Assembly: GCA_050251575.1 (NCBI GenBank)
Contig: JBFWMP010000154.1
Coordinates: forward strand, 1-6,549
Direction: 5' to 3'
Source: X23 sp050251575
Lineage (GTDB): Bacteria; Bacillota; Clostridia; SK-Y3
DNA length: 6,549 bases
Shown here: piece by piece, positions 5,231 through 6,549 of the stretch
How positions within the stretch are numbered: position 1 is the stretch's first letter
Layout: each line of letters begins with the position of its first letter
Position numbers and translations under genes: made by a program
The notes under the pieces: generated by a model
Databases searched by the model: none
Told to the model about the DNA's origin: nothing
Seen by the model: only the letters and a program-made list of their open reading frames with translations

Positions 5231-6367
5231 TTATTCACATCCCTTGGAAAACATGATTTCCTCAAGATATTTTGTATCCATAGAAGCTTTGTATCTTTTA
5301 GTAGGATTACTTAACTTCTTTTTACTCTTGTGCTGTTTTAGTTTGTTTAGTACTACTTTGTTTAACAGTGATTTATTCTCAGGGCCATTGTTCTTACGCT
5401 CTCTTGAAGCATCCTCTTTTAAAACAACATCTAAAAGCCAGTGGGTACTTTCAATTCCCCAGTGGCTCCGTACAGCTTTGGCAAACAGTTTTGCATCTGC
5501 TTTGATACTACATATAAAATACCGTTTTTCAATGGTAACTTGATCATTCACACTGCATTCACGTACCGCCATTCCTATGCTTTTCAAACCTTCCCAGTCA
5601 TCCTTGCAGTATAACCAGTCTATATCATCAGTAATATAGTAGGTTCTTTTTTCGATCCTACCATGTCCTTTGTCAATGGTTCTGCATTGATCTAATTCAA
5701 ATCCTTTGAAGTGACTGCTTTTTGCATCATCAAACCACTCTACCACGTTCTCATGCAGTGTCGGTTGGTTCCCTTTAAGGGCTATAACATAATCGGCTTT
5801 TTTCTCAACTATTTTTTCTGCAATGCTCTTTTGACAGCCCATAGCATCTATCGTAATGATGCAACCCTTTAAAAACAACATATCAAGCAACTCTGGGATT
5901 GCCGTAATCTCATTGCTTTTATCACTCGTCTTAAGCTGTCCAAGAATAATGCTATTACTACTAATCCATGCATTAACTATATGAATGGCAGACTTATCTT
6001 TCTGATTATCAAAAGAACCTCTGACTGTTTTACCATCAACTGCAACAATCGCCTGACCCGATCTATCTGCTATATCATTTGTCCATTCAGTAAATGCTTT
6101 GGAAAATTGGATTGGATCTATTCTGTCAAATACTCTTTCATAAGTGTCATGCGATGGAATGCCATAGGGTAACTCCAGAAATTTTCTAAGCCACTCTTCA
6201 TGGGTTTCAGCAAAGGTTTCAACTTGTGGCCAACTATCTGCATTAGCAATAGTGCCGGCAACAGCAATAAATATTATCTCTCTAAGTGGATGTCGTACCT
6301 TTCCCTCTTGTCTATAGTCTTCAATATTCTCACAATATTCAGTAAAACAGCTTCTTTCACTCATCAT
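5231..6367 (-). CDS. ISAs1-family (H-repeat type) DDE transposase
   Basis: The 378-residue product is full length for the family. Residues about 8-95 form the N-terminal H-repeat-associated domain (RHPLREIIFIAVAGTIANAD, then PSHDTYERVFDRID). The catalytic RNase H-like domain follows. The DDE residues are likely D111 in IVAVDGKTVRGS, D174 in ITIDAMGCQKSIAEKI, and E306 in HWGIESTHWLLDVVLKEDASR. ALKGNQPTLHE (196-206) is another family hallmark. The C-terminus is lysine-rich. It catalyses cut-and-paste movement of the surrounding element. Two adjacent ATGs (6365-6367 and 6362-6364) are possible starts, and no strong ribosome site precedes them, which fits the low expression usual for transposases. 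No frameshift or internal stop is present, so the enzyme may be active. Confidence 0.95.
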   Translation of the reverse strand: MMSERSCFTEYCENIEDYRQEGKVRHPLREIIFIAVAGTIANADSWPQVETFAETHEEWLRKFLELPYGIPSHDTYERVFDRIDPIQFSKAFTEWTNDIADRSGQAIVAVDGKTVRGSFDNQKDKSAIHIVNAWISSNSIILGQLKTSDKSNEITAIPELLDMLFLKGCIITIDAMGCQKSIAEKIVEKKADYVIALKGNQPTLHENVVEWFDDAKSSHFKGFELDQCRTIDKGHGRIEKRTYYITDDIDWLYCKDDWEGLKSIGMAVRECSVNDQVTIEKRYFICSIKADAKLFAKAVRSHWGIESTHWLLDVVLKEDASRERKNNGPENKSLLNKVVLNKLKQHKSKKKLSNPTKRYKASMDTKYLEEIMFSKGCE

Positions 6368-6403
6368 CTTATATTTAACCCCAATTATGTTATATTTACA
6401 CTT

Positions 6404-6432
6404 ATTTTATATTAATTAGTATAATTATGCAA
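6404..6432 (-). promoter_or_regulatory. Probable transposase promoter
   Basis: On the minus strand TTGCAT (6432-6427) and TAAAAT (6409-6404) are separated by 17 bases. The -35 hexamer lies in the candidate right inverted repeat. The leader to the transposase start at 6367 would be about 30 bases. Confidence 0.5.
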
Positions 6433-6480
6433 AACAAAAACTGGAACTAACCCATAATATTAGGTGGTTCCAGTTCTTTT
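6432..6480 (-). terminator. Intrinsic terminator, possibly bidirectional
   Basis: ACTGGAAC (6440-6447) pairs with GTTCCAGT (6467-6474), with further pairing of ACC (6450-6452) to GGT (6463-6465) across a small bulge. On the minus strand the stem is followed by TTTTTGTTTTG, an excellent U-tract, so it should end the minus-strand gene entering from the right edge. On plus it is followed by TTCTTTTC, so weaker termination in that direction is possible. Its T-run touches the estimated right end of the insertion sequence. Confidence 0.85.
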
Positions 6481-6494
6481 CATAGATGTTATTA

Positions 6495-6549
6495 TTATTG
6501 TTGTTCTATTTCTGTTTTGTAAAAAATTTGCTTCATGCGATTACCGTGA
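6495..6549 (-). CDS. Last 17 codons of an unidentified gene continuing beyond the window
   Basis: A minus-strand frame enters from the right edge and reads HGNRMKQIFYKTEIEQQ before TAA at 6495-6497. Two further in-frame TAA codons follow at once (6492-6494 and 6489-6491), and a strong intrinsic terminator begins about 15 bases later. That arrangement is what a real gene end looks like. The fragment is too short to assign a family. Confidence 0.5.
   Translation of the reverse strand, partial: HGNRMKQIFYKTEIEQQ

Larger units (their letters stand above)
5195..6435 (-). mobile_element. ISAs1-family insertion sequence, about 1.24 kb, boundaries approximate
   Basis: The element contains one intact transposase gene. 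Candidate terminal inverted repeats are GTGTTGTATAA (5195-5205) and, read inward from the other end, GTTTTGCATAA (6435-6425), matching at 9 of 11 positions. The resulting length fits the family, and the transposase -35 box lies inside the right repeat, as is common for insertion sequences. No flanking target duplication of 8-10 bases could be recognised, so the exact ends are uncertain by perhaps ten bases or more. Confidence 0.5.

Overview
This is a low-GC window from a Gram-positive anaerobe, most likely a spore-forming member of the Clostridia. The evidence is the AT-rich composition, strong AGGAGG-type ribosome sites, frequent TTG and GTG starts, a YabE-type DUF348/G5/3D protein, a rubrerythrin, and a Fur-family regulator linked to a CbiMQO-type ECF transporter. 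No species can be named from the sequence.

Layout. (1) 1-876, plus strand: the 3' part of a YabE-like cell-wall protein gene (DUF348 repeats, G5, 3D). An in-frame TAA at 64-66 interrupts it, so it looks like a recent nonsense pseudogene. A hairpin at about 889-947 follows. (2) 979-1128, minus: a 49-residue lysine-rich ORF with a strong ribosome site and no recognised family. It converges on gene 1 and may share the hairpin. (3) 1320-1913, minus: rubrerythrin with all expected iron ligands, its own promoter and a clear intrinsic terminator. (4) 2056-4843, minus: a compact operon, in transcription order a Fur-family repressor, a CbiM-like substrate-binding membrane protein with a His/Asp/Glu-rich loop, a CbiQ/EcfT transmembrane coupling protein and a CbiO/EcfA ATPase. 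The last genes abut or overlap. A consensus sigma-A promoter drives it, and a 7-1-7 palindrome plus four tandem hexamers lie over and just after the predicted transcription start. (5) 4937-5230: an intergenic stretch holding a locally GC-richer 49-codon plus-strand ORF of unknown nature, ending next to (6) an ISAs1-family insertion sequence of about 1.24 kb with an intact transposase (5231-6367, minus). (7) 6432-6549, minus: the last codons of an unidentified gene, three tandem TAA codons and a strong intrinsic terminator.

How it works together. The best-supported system is the metal-uptake unit. The repressor would sense a transition metal and shut off its own operon, and CbiM with CbiQ and CbiO would import that metal using ATP. 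Whether the metal is cobalt, nickel or zinc cannot be settled here. The lack of CbiN, the acidic/histidine loop and the Fur-family control keep zinc open. The rubrerythrin is a separately promoted peroxide-defence gene. I found no clearly new multi-gene system. The most unusual points are the hexamer-array operator, the variant N-terminus of CbiM, and the two orphan small ORFs.
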